DNA from: Desulfobacterales bacterium
GTDB taxonomy: Bacteria > Desulfobacterota > Desulfobacteria > Desulfobacterales > C00003060
Length of the DNA stretch: 7,932 nt
Assembly (NCBI GenBank): GCA_030629475.1
Contig: DAOVOU010000083.1
Location: 1 to 7,932, forward strand
Direction: 5' to 3'
Shown: piece by piece, positions 1 to 6,389 of the stretch
Layout of the letters: every line of letters begins with the position of its first letter
Numbering within the stretch: the first letter of the stretch is position 1
Notes under the pieces: generated by a model
The model's input: only the letters and a program-made list of their open reading frames with translations
Databases searched by the model: none
What the model was told of the DNA's origin: nothing
Position numbers and translations under genes: made by a program

Positions 1-184
1 CAGACAGTTACCCAGTTCAAAATCTGATCATCATTCGAGCTCCCTTCAATCGTGTTGTTTCATAAGGCTAAAATGATACGCAAAAAGGAGGGGTCGGAGG
101 ATTGGCGTTTGCAATCTGCAAAACAAAGTGCTATTATTTCAATGAGTTGTAGAAATCAAGAGACGTTATATTGTTGGAGGAGAT
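1..184. other. Leader region upstream of the first gene; no supportable gene
   Basis: No complete gene is visible. Two frames on the plus strand are open from the window edge to early stops (TGA at 25-27, TAA at 63-65), so the extreme 3' end of an upstream gene may lie here, but the remnants (8 and 20 codons) are too short to identify. The rest is AT-rich and carries the promoter-like sequence and ribosome binding site of the following gene. Confidence 0.5.
109..137 (+). promoter_or_regulatory. Putative sigma70-type promoter of the TIGR00725-family gene
   Basis: TTGCAA at 109-114 (4 of 6 to the -35 consensus) is followed after exactly 17 bases by TATTAT at 132-137 (5 of 6 to the -10 consensus). 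This would start transcription near 144, about 40 bases before the coding region. The spacing is ideal, but the call rests on pattern matching only. Confidence 0.35.
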
Positions 185-658
185 ATGGCCATGAAGATGA
201 TTGGCGTAATCGGGGCAGGTAACTGCAACAACGAGATTTACGAACTGGCACGAGAGGTCGGAGTTGGCGTAGGCAAAATGGGCGCCATCCTGGTATGTGG
301 CGGGCTGGGTGGTGTGATGGAAGGTGCTTGCCGCGGTGCTTGTGAAGCAGGAGGCCAGACCGTGGGTATCCTTCCTGGCCCTGACAGGGTCCACGCCAAC
401 ATGTATGTCACCATTCCGATCGTGACTGACCTGGGCCATGCACGAAATATTTTGGTGGTACGAAGCTCTGACATCCTGGTAGCGATCTCCGGCGGATACG
501 GCACCCTATCTGAGATCAGCATTGCCTTGAAACTGGGAAAACCAGTAATAGGCCTCCACACTTGGCCAAACATGGAGGGGATTCACTATGTCACAACGCC
601 AGAAGACGCAATTGATGCCGTACCCTCTCTCTGCCTGAGGCGGAAAAGGGCAGATTGA
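185..658 (+). CDS. TIGR00725-family protein (LOG/DprA-related Rossmann fold, function unknown)
   Basis: A 157-residue protein, close to the usual length of the TIGR00725 family. The N-terminus shows a Rossmann-like strand and glycine loop (IGVIGAGNC, about residues 6-14). A second glycine-rich loop follows (VCGGLGGVMEGACRGA, about 38-53). The signature SGGYGTLSEI (about 101-110) is the counterpart of the PGGxGTxxE motif of LOG-type phosphoribohydrolases and DprA-like proteins. Family members are cytosolic and predicted to bind a nucleotide or similar ligand; the substrate is not established. It is not a clear cytokinin-activating LOG, because the proline of PGG is replaced by serine and the arginine-rich LOG region is not obvious. 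Start choice: the purine-rich GGAGGAG at 176-182 lies only 2 bases before the ATG at 185 but 8 bases before the ATG at 191, so translation probably starts at 191, giving 155 residues. The gene stands alone and faces the same way as the following barrel gene, 443 bases away. Confidence 0.85.
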   Translation: MAMKMIGVIGAGNCNNEIYELAREVGVGVGKMGAILVCGGLGGVMEGACRGACEAGGQTVGILPGPDRVHANMYVTIPIVTDLGHARNILVVRSSDILVAISGGYGTLSEISIALKLGKPVIGLHTWPNMEGIHYVTTPEDAIDAVPSLCLRRKRAD

Positions 659-1101
659 AAATCCGCCGTCTTTTTGGCGAACTGAGGGGGAGCACAAGTA
701 TCTTCTCAAAAAGTTCGGGGATATGTTGCGTCCCCTCACCCCTGGCCCAGACCGGGATTGTAGGCTTACTAGATTAATTTAAGCATGTCGCGCCAGGGCG
801 GGCTAAACCCTTTCCGGCAACACGGTTGCCTTGCTCCAAATCGAGGTTGTTATGGACCGGAGGAGAGGGTACACTGTGAGGAGGCAAACCTCCAGTTATT
901 GACAAGTTACGATTTTTCCCTTGACACACAAGTCCATTTCTCCCTAACTTCGGCCCACCCAAAAAGCGAGTTGTTATCATTTATGGCTCGCTTTGGTATT
1001 GTTGTTGCAGGTGAGGCCAGAGGAAAACATCAATCAGTCATAAGCTATCCTAAGAAGATAGTTGATAACGAAAACAACTTTCTAAAAGAAGGAGGACACT
1101 A
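659..1101 (+). other. Intergenic spacer with two short perfect hairpins
   Basis: There is no convincing gene in this 443-base stretch. Two small perfect stem-loops are visible: GGCAAC/GTTGCC with a 3-base loop (816-830) and GGAGG/CCTCC with a CAAA loop (880-893). A weaker CGCC/GGCG stem just after the first gene (662-677) has its T-run in the loop rather than after the stem, so it is not a good terminator. The right end carries a candidate promoter and the strong ribosome binding site of the barrel gene. Confidence 0.5.
921..950 (+). promoter_or_regulatory. Possible promoter of the outer-membrane barrel gene
   Basis: A perfect TTGACA lies at 921-926. The best -10 after it is the weak TAACTT at 945-950 (18-base spacer, 3 of 6). 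A second perfect TTGACA sits 22 bases upstream at 899-904 but has no -10 at the right distance. If real, the transcript would have an untranslated leader of roughly 145 bases. Confidence 0.2.
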
Positions 1102-1869
1102 ATGAAAAAGATTTACCTGGCTCTATCTTTGTTGTTAGCTGTACTGCTTTTACCGGTATCATCATTGGCTTTTGAGATTGGGGCAAGAGGCTACTACTGG
1201 TTTCCATCACTTGACGGTAACCTAAAAGTGGATGAGGCCGGTATAGAAGGCACAACCATTGATTTTGATAAGGACCTTGGAATCGATGATGAGAATTACC
1301 CATCCGTTGAGGCTTTTGTCGGGTTTGGCGACCATCATCTCTCTTTGACCTATACGGAAATCGACTATTCGGGCAGAAAGGAACTTTCAGAGAAAATCGT
1401 TTTTAAAGGAAAGGAATACAAGGCGGGTTACATAGTAGATTCCTCAATTGAATACACGATGATTGATTTTCACTATCAATACGATGTTTTGGATCTGGAA
1501 AATATACTGGCCGGTTTTTCTTTGGGCGCTGTTTTCCAGGTCAAGTATTTAGAAGGTGATGTTAGCCTGAAGACTACAAATACAAACATTGATGAAAAAG
1601 AAGATTTCACCCTCCCCATTCCCATGCTTGGTCTTAATCTACATGTAGGAATACTGGCTGATATCCTGGAGGCCAGAATAAGGGGGGCTGCCATCGGCTA
1701 TTCGGGAAATACAATTTATGAGGTCATGGGTGATATATCGTGGACACCCTTCCCATTCATAGATATTCACGGAGGGTATAAAACATTTGTCATAGACATA
1801 GATGAGGATGATGTGGTCTTTGATTATGATATGTCCGGTCCCTATGTGGCGCTTACCGTGAGTTTTTAG
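1102..1869 (+). CDS. Predicted outer-membrane beta-barrel protein
   Basis: A 255-residue protein with a classic Sec signal peptide: MKK, a hydrophobic core of Leu/Val/Ala, and a likely cleavage after SLA at residue 23. The mature part has alternating polar and hydrophobic strands separated by acidic turns (for example GARGYYWFPSL near the start, HHLSLTYTEIDYSG, and a strand near 215-235). It ends in a strand finishing with phenylalanine (YVALTVSF), the C-terminal signal read by the BAM complex. The size would fit a barrel of about 8 to 12 strands. No catalytic motif is visible, so the role (porin, adhesin or structural protein) cannot be given. The start is secure: GGAGG at 1091-1095 lies 6 bases before the ATG and the signal peptide begins at once. 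It converges on dtd, with about 180 bases between the two stops. Confidence 0.8.
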   Translation: MKKIYLALSLLLAVLLLPVSSLAFEIGARGYYWFPSLDGNLKVDEAGIEGTTIDFDKDLGIDDENYPSVEAFVGFGDHHLSLTYTEIDYSGRKELSEKIVFKGKEYKAGYIVDSSIEYTMIDFHYQYDVLDLENILAGFSLGAVFQVKYLEGDVSLKTTNTNIDEKEDFTLPIPMLGLNLHVGILADILEARIRGAAIGYSGNTIYEVMGDISWTPFPFIDIHGGYKTFVIDIDEDDVVFDYDMSGPYVALTVSF

Positions 1870-1905
1870 CAGAAAATATACATGAACCTCTGTTCTCCTC
1901 AAACG

Positions 1906-1924
1906 CGGTTACTTTACCGTTTTT
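1906..1924 (+). terminator. Weak intrinsic terminator candidate after the barrel gene
   Basis: CGGT (1906-1909) can pair with ACCG (1916-1919) across a 6-base loop, and the stem is followed directly by five T residues. It lies 37 bases after the barrel stop codon. The 4-bp stem is short, so efficiency is doubtful. Confidence 0.3.
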
Positions 1925-1988
1925 GTTCAAGGCCGTATCGATCCATTCTATCTCTTGGTCTGTTAGAACTGCATTATAGTATATTAAA

Positions 1989-2018
1989 ATCCGTGTTGAT
2001 CTGTGTTCATCCGTGTCC
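1989..2018. repeat. Three-unit 10-bp intergenic micro-repeat
   Basis: Three consecutive 10-base units, ATCCGTGTTG, ATCTGTGTTC and ATCCGTGTCC, occupy 1989-2018 between the convergent barrel and dtd genes. The units differ at only a few positions. The pattern resembles a dispersed ATCYGTGTT-type repeat seen in intergenic DNA of many environmental bacteria; that recognition is from memory and its function is not known to me. Confidence 0.6.
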
Positions 2019-2047
2019 AAATTCTTTTTCTGAAAGGCTATATCTCA

Positions 2048-2488
2048 TTACTTACTTTCAATAATCAGTGTTACCGGCCCATCATTCACCAGCGACACGG
2101 CCATCATGGCCTGGAACTGACCTGTGGCTGCAGGGATCCCTTTAAGCCTGAACTGGCCCACAAAGTACTCGTAAAGTTTCTCAGCCCTTTCCGGGGGGGC
2201 TGCTCCTACGAACGATGGCCGCCGACCCTTACGGCAATCGCCCAGGAGAGTAAACTGCGAAACGACCATGATCTCGCCACCTGTATCAACGAGGGAGCGG
2301 TTCATCTTGCCGGCATCATCTTCAAAGATTCTCAGGTGTGCGATCTTGTCTGCCAGATAATCCGCGTCTTTCTCCTCATCAGACACCGAAACCCCTAATA
2401 GTACAAGGAGCCCCGGTCCGATCTGCCCCACGGTTTGATCGTTCACACGAACCTCGCACGCTGTCACTCGCTGAACAACTGCTCGCAC
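2048..2488 (-). CDS. dtd: D-aminoacyl-tRNA deacylase (D-Tyr-tRNA(Tyr) deacylase)
   Basis: This cytosolic enzyme hydrolyses the ester bond between tRNA and wrongly attached D-amino acids (and glycine on tRNA-Ala), so recycling the tRNA and keeping D-residues out of proteins. The 146-residue product starts MRAVVQRV, as the family does. It carries the SQFTL motif at residues 77-81 and the Gly-cisPro motif in NDGPVT at 135-140, with Gly137-Pro138 at the same numbering as the Escherichia coli enzyme. The start is the GTG at 2488-2486, preceded by AAGGGA (2500-2495) with a 6-base spacer. The frame is open upstream to an ATG at 2566, but those extra 26 residues have no place in the family and are rejected. 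The gene is single, on the minus strand, and convergent with the barrel gene. Confidence 0.96.
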   Translation of the reverse strand: MRAVVQRVTACEVRVNDQTVGQIGPGLLVLLGVSVSDEEKDADYLADKIAHLRIFEDDAGKMNRSLVDTGGEIMVVSQFTLLGDCRKGRRPSFVGAAPPERAEKLYEYFVGQFRLKGIPAATGQFQAMMAVSLVNDGPVTLIIESK

Positions 2489-2790
2489 CTGAAATCCCTT
2501 TACGGCACATAGCCGAGCTATCCGACAAATGTACTGTCCTCTACCATTTATGCCCAGGTCCTGCAATAGGCAATGTCAGTGGTCCCTTATCAGTAGTCAA
2601 CGGGAAAACCGACATGGAATGTGGATGCCACAGAAAACAGAGGAAAATGGATCGGCTTTCCGCCTGCTTCTTTTGAGAGCAGCGCGCAAAGATTCACGTT
2701 CCAGGGCAATTTGTCTGGCGAGGTAGATTTTCGGGTAATAGGCGTAATTCTTGCATGCCATCAATACACTAATGATGGAATATTGGGGAT

Positions 2791-2822
2791 AAAAAACGGG
2801 GCGAACCGGAACTAAGTTCGCC
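2791..2822 (-). terminator. Minus-strand intrinsic terminator-like hairpin
   Basis: Read on the minus strand, GGCGAAC (2822-2816), a 9-base loop and GTTCGCC (2806-2800) form a 7-bp stem, followed after three bases by six T residues (2796-2791). An outer pair GGGATAA (2786-2792) / TTATCCC (2826-2832) surrounds it. No minus-strand gene ends just upstream of it, so it may end a small RNA or a lost gene, or may protect dtd from read-through. Confidence 0.4.
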
Positions 2823-3074
2823 ACATTATCCCAAATTTCGCAAGTATTATCGAGATGGAATAGGTGTTACCGGGTTCGCAGAATACCGATAATGTACTGT
2901 CATTACAGCAAGTCCTAAAATTTTCGACGCATCGAAGCTATGTTTTTTCAAGATTAACAATAAAGAAACCGATAGGACATATAAATATCTATAGCGCATT
3001 CTGGATTTACGTAGTGGCAACCAATTTCTGCCATGGACGTGAAAAACATGAAAGCTTGAGGACCGCTCCGTCTC

Positions 3075-3163
3075 GCCCGCCTGCCATCGCCCACTTGTCA
3101 TCGAGCCCAAATGGCGGGCAGGCCTGAGCCCTCTCGGCATTTGCCTGACCTGCCCGACAGGTC
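3075..3163. repeat. GC-rich palindromic intergenic repeat cluster
   Basis: GCCCGCC (3075-3081) is complementary to GGCGGGC (3113-3119). A second hairpin follows: GACCTG (3147-3152), loop CCCGA, CAGGTC (3158-3163). The words CCTGCC, GGCAGG and CCCGACAGG recur in both parts, and a related CCCGCCGACAGGC occurs at 6431-6443. This looks like REP-type palindromic DNA, not coding sequence. Confidence 0.45.
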
Positions 3164-3196
3164 GAAGAATGATAAACAGGAATTTAAAATAAAAAT

Positions 3197-3223
3197 AATC
3201 TTGTTCATCCTGTCTATCCTGTC
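3197..3223. repeat. Three-unit 9-bp intergenic micro-repeat
   Basis: Units AATCTTGTT, CATCCTGTC and TATCCTGTC lie end to end, followed by a T-rich run. The core ATCCTGT is close to the ATCCGTGT core of the 10-bp repeat at 1989-2018. Repeats of this ATCCTGT type are familiar to me from intergenic DNA of deltaproteobacteria and other environmental genomes; the function is not known to me. Confidence 0.55.
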
Positions 3224-3314
3224 TAATTTTTTTGTCCTGTACTTAGCCTGACCGCTTGAAAAGAAGCACTGGTGTCCACCATTCCAAATATTCCGGTATT
3301 CCCTCGGGGGGCAG

Positions 3315-3356
3315 TCCCTCCGGCTCGGAGAGCCTGCGCCCTGGAGGGAGCGAAGC
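3315..3356. repeat. Nested hairpin with adjacent GCGAAGC mini-hairpin
   Basis: An outer 7-bp stem, TCCCTCC (3315-3321) / GGAGGGA (3343-3349), encloses a perfect inner hairpin, GGCTC (3322-3326), loop GGA, GAGCC (3330-3334). It runs directly into GCGAAGC (3350-3356). The same GCGAAGC core occurs twice more at 6783-6812. The element is likely a palindromic intergenic repeat. Confidence 0.45.
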
Positions 3357-3476
3357 GGAGCTGGTGTCCATGCAGAATCTGTGTAGGGAATTTGGCCTGG
3401 AGGTGGCATTGACGAACCACAAGGCGAGGGGGTTCAGAAGAGATGAAATTTCTTGAAAAAGAAAGGATAAAGAAAG

Positions 3477-3800
3477 ATGGAAACAGAGAAGCAGTCTTGT
3501 GATTTGTGCTATTGGACCGGGAAACCAGCCTGGAAAACCATATCACCTGGTGAAGAAAGTTTCAATATTTGCGTCGATTGTTACGTGAAAATAATTGAAG
3601 AGATTCTTGAAAAGTTGGTTGGAGATGAACATGAAAGAGGGAGCCTGATCATTCAAGAATTCAAAAAAACCAAAGAACTGAACAGACGATTAGAGTGGGA
3701 CTTTGACAGGCCACCGCTAATTGATAGCGGATCGCTATCTTATGAGGACTATTTTCCGGAAGATTATCAAGGGCTCATCGAATTCAAGCGTCGGGCCTGA
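3477..3800 (+). CDS. Small zinc-ribbon-like hypothetical protein (CxxC ... CxxC)
   Basis: A 107-residue protein of unknown function. Cys8/Cys11 (CDLC) and Cys32/Cys35 (CVDC) are separated by 20 residues, a spacing that fits a single zinc-ribbon or treble-clef-type metal site. The rest is charged and probably helical (about 37-75), with an acidic and aromatic stretch (about 75-100) and a basic end. There is no signal peptide or membrane segment, so it should be cytosolic. AAGGA at 3463-3467 lies 9 bases before the ATG, which supports the start. It points toward the ATPase gene 221 bases downstream but is not clearly co-transcribed with it. It could be a small adaptor or nucleic-acid-binding protein; that is a guess from the metal site alone. 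Confidence 0.7.
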   Translation: METEKQSCDLCYWTGKPAWKTISPGEESFNICVDCYVKIIEEILEKLVGDEHERGSLIIQEFKKTKELNRRLEWDFDRPPLIDSGSLSYEDYFPEDYQGLIEFKRRA

Positions 3801-3819
3801 TGAAGCAAACTGGTGTCCG

Positions 3820-3948
3820 TCCAGAAATGGTAGATTTTGTCCCGAGACAAGGCCGCACAAAGGTTTCTACCGCAGGCGTAGCAGCGCTACGTTGAGGATA
3901 GAAACCTGCGGAGAACGCGGTATCGGGGCAAAAGATGCCGTTTCTGGA
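3820..3948 (+). repeat. Structured hairpin cluster between the zinc-ribbon and ATPase genes
   Basis: Several stems are packed here. TTGTC/GACAA with loop CCGA lies at 3837-3850. AGGTTTCTA (3861-3869) pairs perfectly with TAGAAACCT (3899-3907). Inside it, CGTAGC/GCTACG with loop AGC lies at 3877-3891. GGCA/TGCC lies at 3927-3939. An outer pair TCCAGAAA (3820-3827) / TTTCTGGA (3941-3948) could close the whole set. CCGCAGG (3870-3876) can instead pair with CCTGCGG (3905-3911), which excludes the 3861-3869 stem. It may be a palindromic repeat or a regulatory leader of the ATPase gene. Confidence 0.5.
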
Positions 3949-3966
3949 ATTTGTAGGATATTAAAG

Positions 3967-3972
3967 TATACT
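3967..3972 (+). promoter_or_regulatory. Isolated -10-like box upstream of the ATPase gene
   Basis: TATACT at 3967-3972 matches the -10 consensus at 5 of 6 positions and lies about 50 bases before the ATPase start. No matching -35 box is present at 16 to 19 bases, so it would need an activator or is accidental. Confidence 0.2.
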
Positions 3973-4021
3973 CACCCTATCCGTAAACAAACAGGCTGCA
4001 TCAACTCATTGCAACAAAAAA

Positions 4022-6322
4022 ATGGCTGAACCCGCACAAAAAAAACGTCCGATACCTCTCAGACCCGTCTCTTCAAATAAATCAAGCCATGTAACCACAA
4101 TCAGGGATCAATCCGGTGCTGGCAAGATGAAGATTGGCCAGCTTCTGTGTAAAGAAGGCCATATCACGAGCAGCCAACTCAATGAGGCACTCAAGTACCA
4201 GCAAACGCATCAGGGCAGACTCGGCAGCATACTCCTAAAACTCGGATACATCGAAGAGAAAACCATTTTAAATATCCTGAGCCGTGTACACAACTATCCA
4301 AGTGTAACAATATCAGAGATTGATCCGGATCCCGAGGGGCTTAAGATTCTGCCTTATGATGTGGCCAAAGAATATATGGCCTTCCCTTTAAAAATCAAAG
4401 AGGAAAGCCTTGAAGTATCCATGGCAGAGCCAACGGATACTGCCGCAGTTGAAGAGTTGCAGAACAAAATTCAAAAGAGCTTGATGATCTGCGTCTCCAC
4501 TGAAAAGGATATCATCGAGGCTTACAAGAAATACTATGAGATAAGTGATGAAGAGTACAACGGCTTCTTTGGTGAAAAAGCAGAAGAGGAAGAAGAGGCT
4601 GGGCCTGTTGTTCAGGTCGAAGACTTTGGTTCCCTGGTTTCCGAGGCCGCAGAGGAAATAGAACTGGAGAGTCATGGGGAGGACGACGAAATCGACCAGT
4701 TCTCGGCAGGTGATGCTCCAATTATCAAACTGGTGAACGGCATTCTCACTAAAGCCATCAATGACGGAGTCAGTGACGTTCATATCGAGCCTTATGAAAA
4801 GGTGTTGCAGGTAAGATATAGATTGGATGGTTCCCTCTATAAATCCATGAACTTGCCACTCACTATAAAAAACGCCCTGATTTCCAGGATAAAGATCCTG
4901 GCCTCACTTAATATTGCTGAACGTCGTGTGCCCCAGGATGGCAGGATCAAGATGCGCCTTGGAAAAACAAAGGCAGTTGACTTCCGCGTCTCCACATTAC
5001 CCACTCTTTTTGGTGAGAGCGTTGTCATGCGTATCCTTGATAAGAGCGCACTCAACATAGACCTTACCAAAATGGGGTTTGAACCAGAGACCTTTGAAAC
5101 CCTTAAACGTTGCATTTCCAGGCCCTACGGCCTGCTCCTTGTAACCGGCCCGACCGGTAGCGGTAAGACAACTACACTGTACTCGGTTCTCAGCGTACTG
5201 AACAGAGAAGATACTAAAATACTTACAGCAGAAGATCCTGTAGAATTCAATTTTAAGGGAATCAATCAGGTGCAAGTGAAGAACGAGGTCGGCATGACCT
5301 TTGCCGCTGCTCTAAGGGCATTCTTGCGGCAGGACCCTGACATTATTATGGTTGGCGAGATCCGGGATATGGAGACGGCCGAGATTGCCATGAAGGCGGC
5401 CATGACAGGACACCTCGTTTTCAGCACCCTCCACACCAACGACTGCCCTTCCACTATCGGCCGCCTTGTAGACATTGGGATACCACCTTACATGTTGGCT
5501 TCTTCAGTAACCATGGTTCTTTCTCAACGCCTGGTCAGAAGACTCTGTCCGAAGTGCAAAGTTGTGGTCAAAAACATTGACCCAAAGGAATTAGAAAACA
5601 TGGGATTCTCCAAAGATGAAATTCCGAATCATACTATATACGGTCCAAAGGGGTGTCCGGCATGCACCGGTACCGGCTATAAAGGAAGGGTCGGCCTATA
5701 TGAGCTCATGGAGGTGACCGAGGATGTTGCGAAAGCTATAAATGCGGGTGCTCCGGAGGATCAACTGAGGAAGACAGCAATCAACGAAGGGATGGTTCCT
5801 TTGAGGGATGCAGGTCTTGAAAAAATTCGCCGAGGGGTGATATCCATCGAGGAAGTTCTAAAGCGAACAGCTATAACCAAAGAGGCCATGCCGGCCTATC
5901 TTGTTAACCCGGACATAGAGCGTTACGAAAGTGGTGATGTGATCATCCGGGAAGGCAATACGGATGCAGACTTTTTCAAGCTGGTCCAGGGGGCTCTATA
6001 TGTTGTGAAAGACCGCAAAAAAATAGCCGAAATAACGGAGCCCGGTGAATACTTTGGGGAAATGGCTGCCATATCCGGCGAACCGCGAGCCGCATCCATC
6101 ATTGCAAACGGAAGGTCAATCATAAAGCGATTCCCTGGGGATAAGCTCCCCGAACTCATTGAGAAATATCCGGAAGTTGCCAAGAATCTCTTTCAAATAA
6201 TCGTCAGTCGTATAGATAAGTCTAATGAACTTACCATAAAATTGATCAACCAGCTAAAGGGGAAAAAGTGCACACAGCAGAGGCTTGATACTGAAAACAA
6301 CTTCCATATTCGCAAAGATTAA
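4022..6322 (+). CDS. PilB/GspE-family assembly ATPase with C-terminal cyclic-nucleotide-binding domain
   Basis: A 766-residue cytoplasmic hexameric ATPase of the type that drives type IV pilus or type II secretion assembly; usual length is about 500 to 570. Residues 36-95 form an MshEN/T2SSE-N domain with two GxxL...G repeats (IGQLLCKEGHI and RLGSILLKLGYI). An acidic linker follows at about 174-226. The ATPase core shows an arginine-rich stretch (AERRVPQDGR, 299-308), Walker A GPTGSGKTT (376-384), the Asp box TAEDPVE (402-408), Walker B with catalytic Glu in DPDIIMVGEIRD (438-449) and the His box TGHLVFSTLHTND (462-474). Four cysteines (509, 512, 545, 548) form the zinc site of this family. 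Residues 630-735 add a cNMP-binding barrel with an intact phosphate-binding cassette, FGEMAAISGEPRAAS (678-692). The start has only an A-rich leader and no clear ribosome binding site; Met36 (4127) is an alternative. No other pil or gsp gene is in view, so the machine it serves is unknown. Confidence 0.93.
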   Translation: MAEPAQKKRPIPLRPVSSNKSSHVTTIRDQSGAGKMKIGQLLCKEGHITSSQLNEALKYQQTHQGRLGSILLKLGYIEEKTILNILSRVHNYPSVTISEIDPDPEGLKILPYDVAKEYMAFPLKIKEESLEVSMAEPTDTAAVEELQNKIQKSLMICVSTEKDIIEAYKKYYEISDEEYNGFFGEKAEEEEEAGPVVQVEDFGSLVSEAAEEIELESHGEDDEIDQFSAGDAPIIKLVNGILTKAINDGVSDVHIEPYEKVLQVRYRLDGSLYKSMNLPLTIKNALISRIKILASLNIAERRVPQDGRIKMRLGKTKAVDFRVSTLPTLFGESVVMRILDKSALNIDLTKMGFEPETFETLKRCISRPYGLLLVTGPTGSGKTTTLYSVLSVLNREDTKILTAEDPVEFNFKGINQVQVKNEVGMTFAAALRAFLRQDPDIIMVGEIRDMETAEIAMKAAMTGHLVFSTLHTNDCPSTIGRLVDIGIPPYMLASSVTMVLSQRLVRRLCPKCKVVVKNIDPKELENMGFSKDEIPNHTIYGPKGCPACTGTGYKGRVGLYELMEVTEDVAKAINAGAPEDQLRKTAINEGMVPLRDAGLEKIRRGVISIEEVLKRTAITKEAMPAYLVNPDIERYESGDVIIREGNTDADFFKLVQGALYVVKDRKKIAEITEPGEYFGEMAAISGEPRAASIIANGRSIIKRFPGDKLPELIEKYPEVAKNLFQIIVSRIDKSNELTIKLINQLKGKKCTQQRLDTENNFHIRKD

Positions 6323-6389
6323 GAAACCCGTGATGCTCCAAGCAAACTATGCACACAAACCTGCTTTTTGTCAAATCGTGGTAGACCAT

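Larger units (their letters stand above)
2489..3476. other. Gene-free repeat-rich spacer of about 990 bases
   Basis: No reading frame on either strand gives a protein that I recognise or that has a good ribosome binding site. The stretch holds a cluster of hairpins at 2758-2832, GC-rich palindromes at 3075-3163, a 9-bp micro-repeat at 3197-3223, and a nested hairpin followed by a GCGAAGC mini-hairpin at 3315-3356. The frame 2621-2815 (+, 64 residues) reads fairly like protein but lacks a recognisable domain; a decayed gene cannot be excluded. A short 19-codon frame at 3443-3502 overlaps the next gene and is judged spurious. Confidence 0.5.

Noticed and set aside
785..1102. 105-codon plus-strand frame whose TAA overlaps the ATG of the barrel gene
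   Set aside because: The overlap looks like translational coupling, but the predicted protein has no recognisable domain, runs through two perfect hairpins and a promoter-like sequence, and lacks a good ribosome binding site. The overlap follows from the barrel gene's own ribosome binding site being read in frame.
2489..2566. 26-residue N-terminal extension of dtd from an ATG at 2566
   Set aside because: The family starts at MRAVVQRV, the GTG at 2488 has a well-placed ribosome binding site, and motif numbering then matches the E. coli enzyme exactly.
2847..3140. 97-codon minus-strand frame in the gene-free spacer
   Set aside because: No domain, no good ribosome binding site, and it crosses the GC-rich palindromic repeat.
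3721..4029. 102-codon plus-strand frame spanning the spacer before the ATPase
   Set aside because: It overlaps the end of the zinc-ribbon gene in another frame and translates the hairpin cluster; no protein-like composition.
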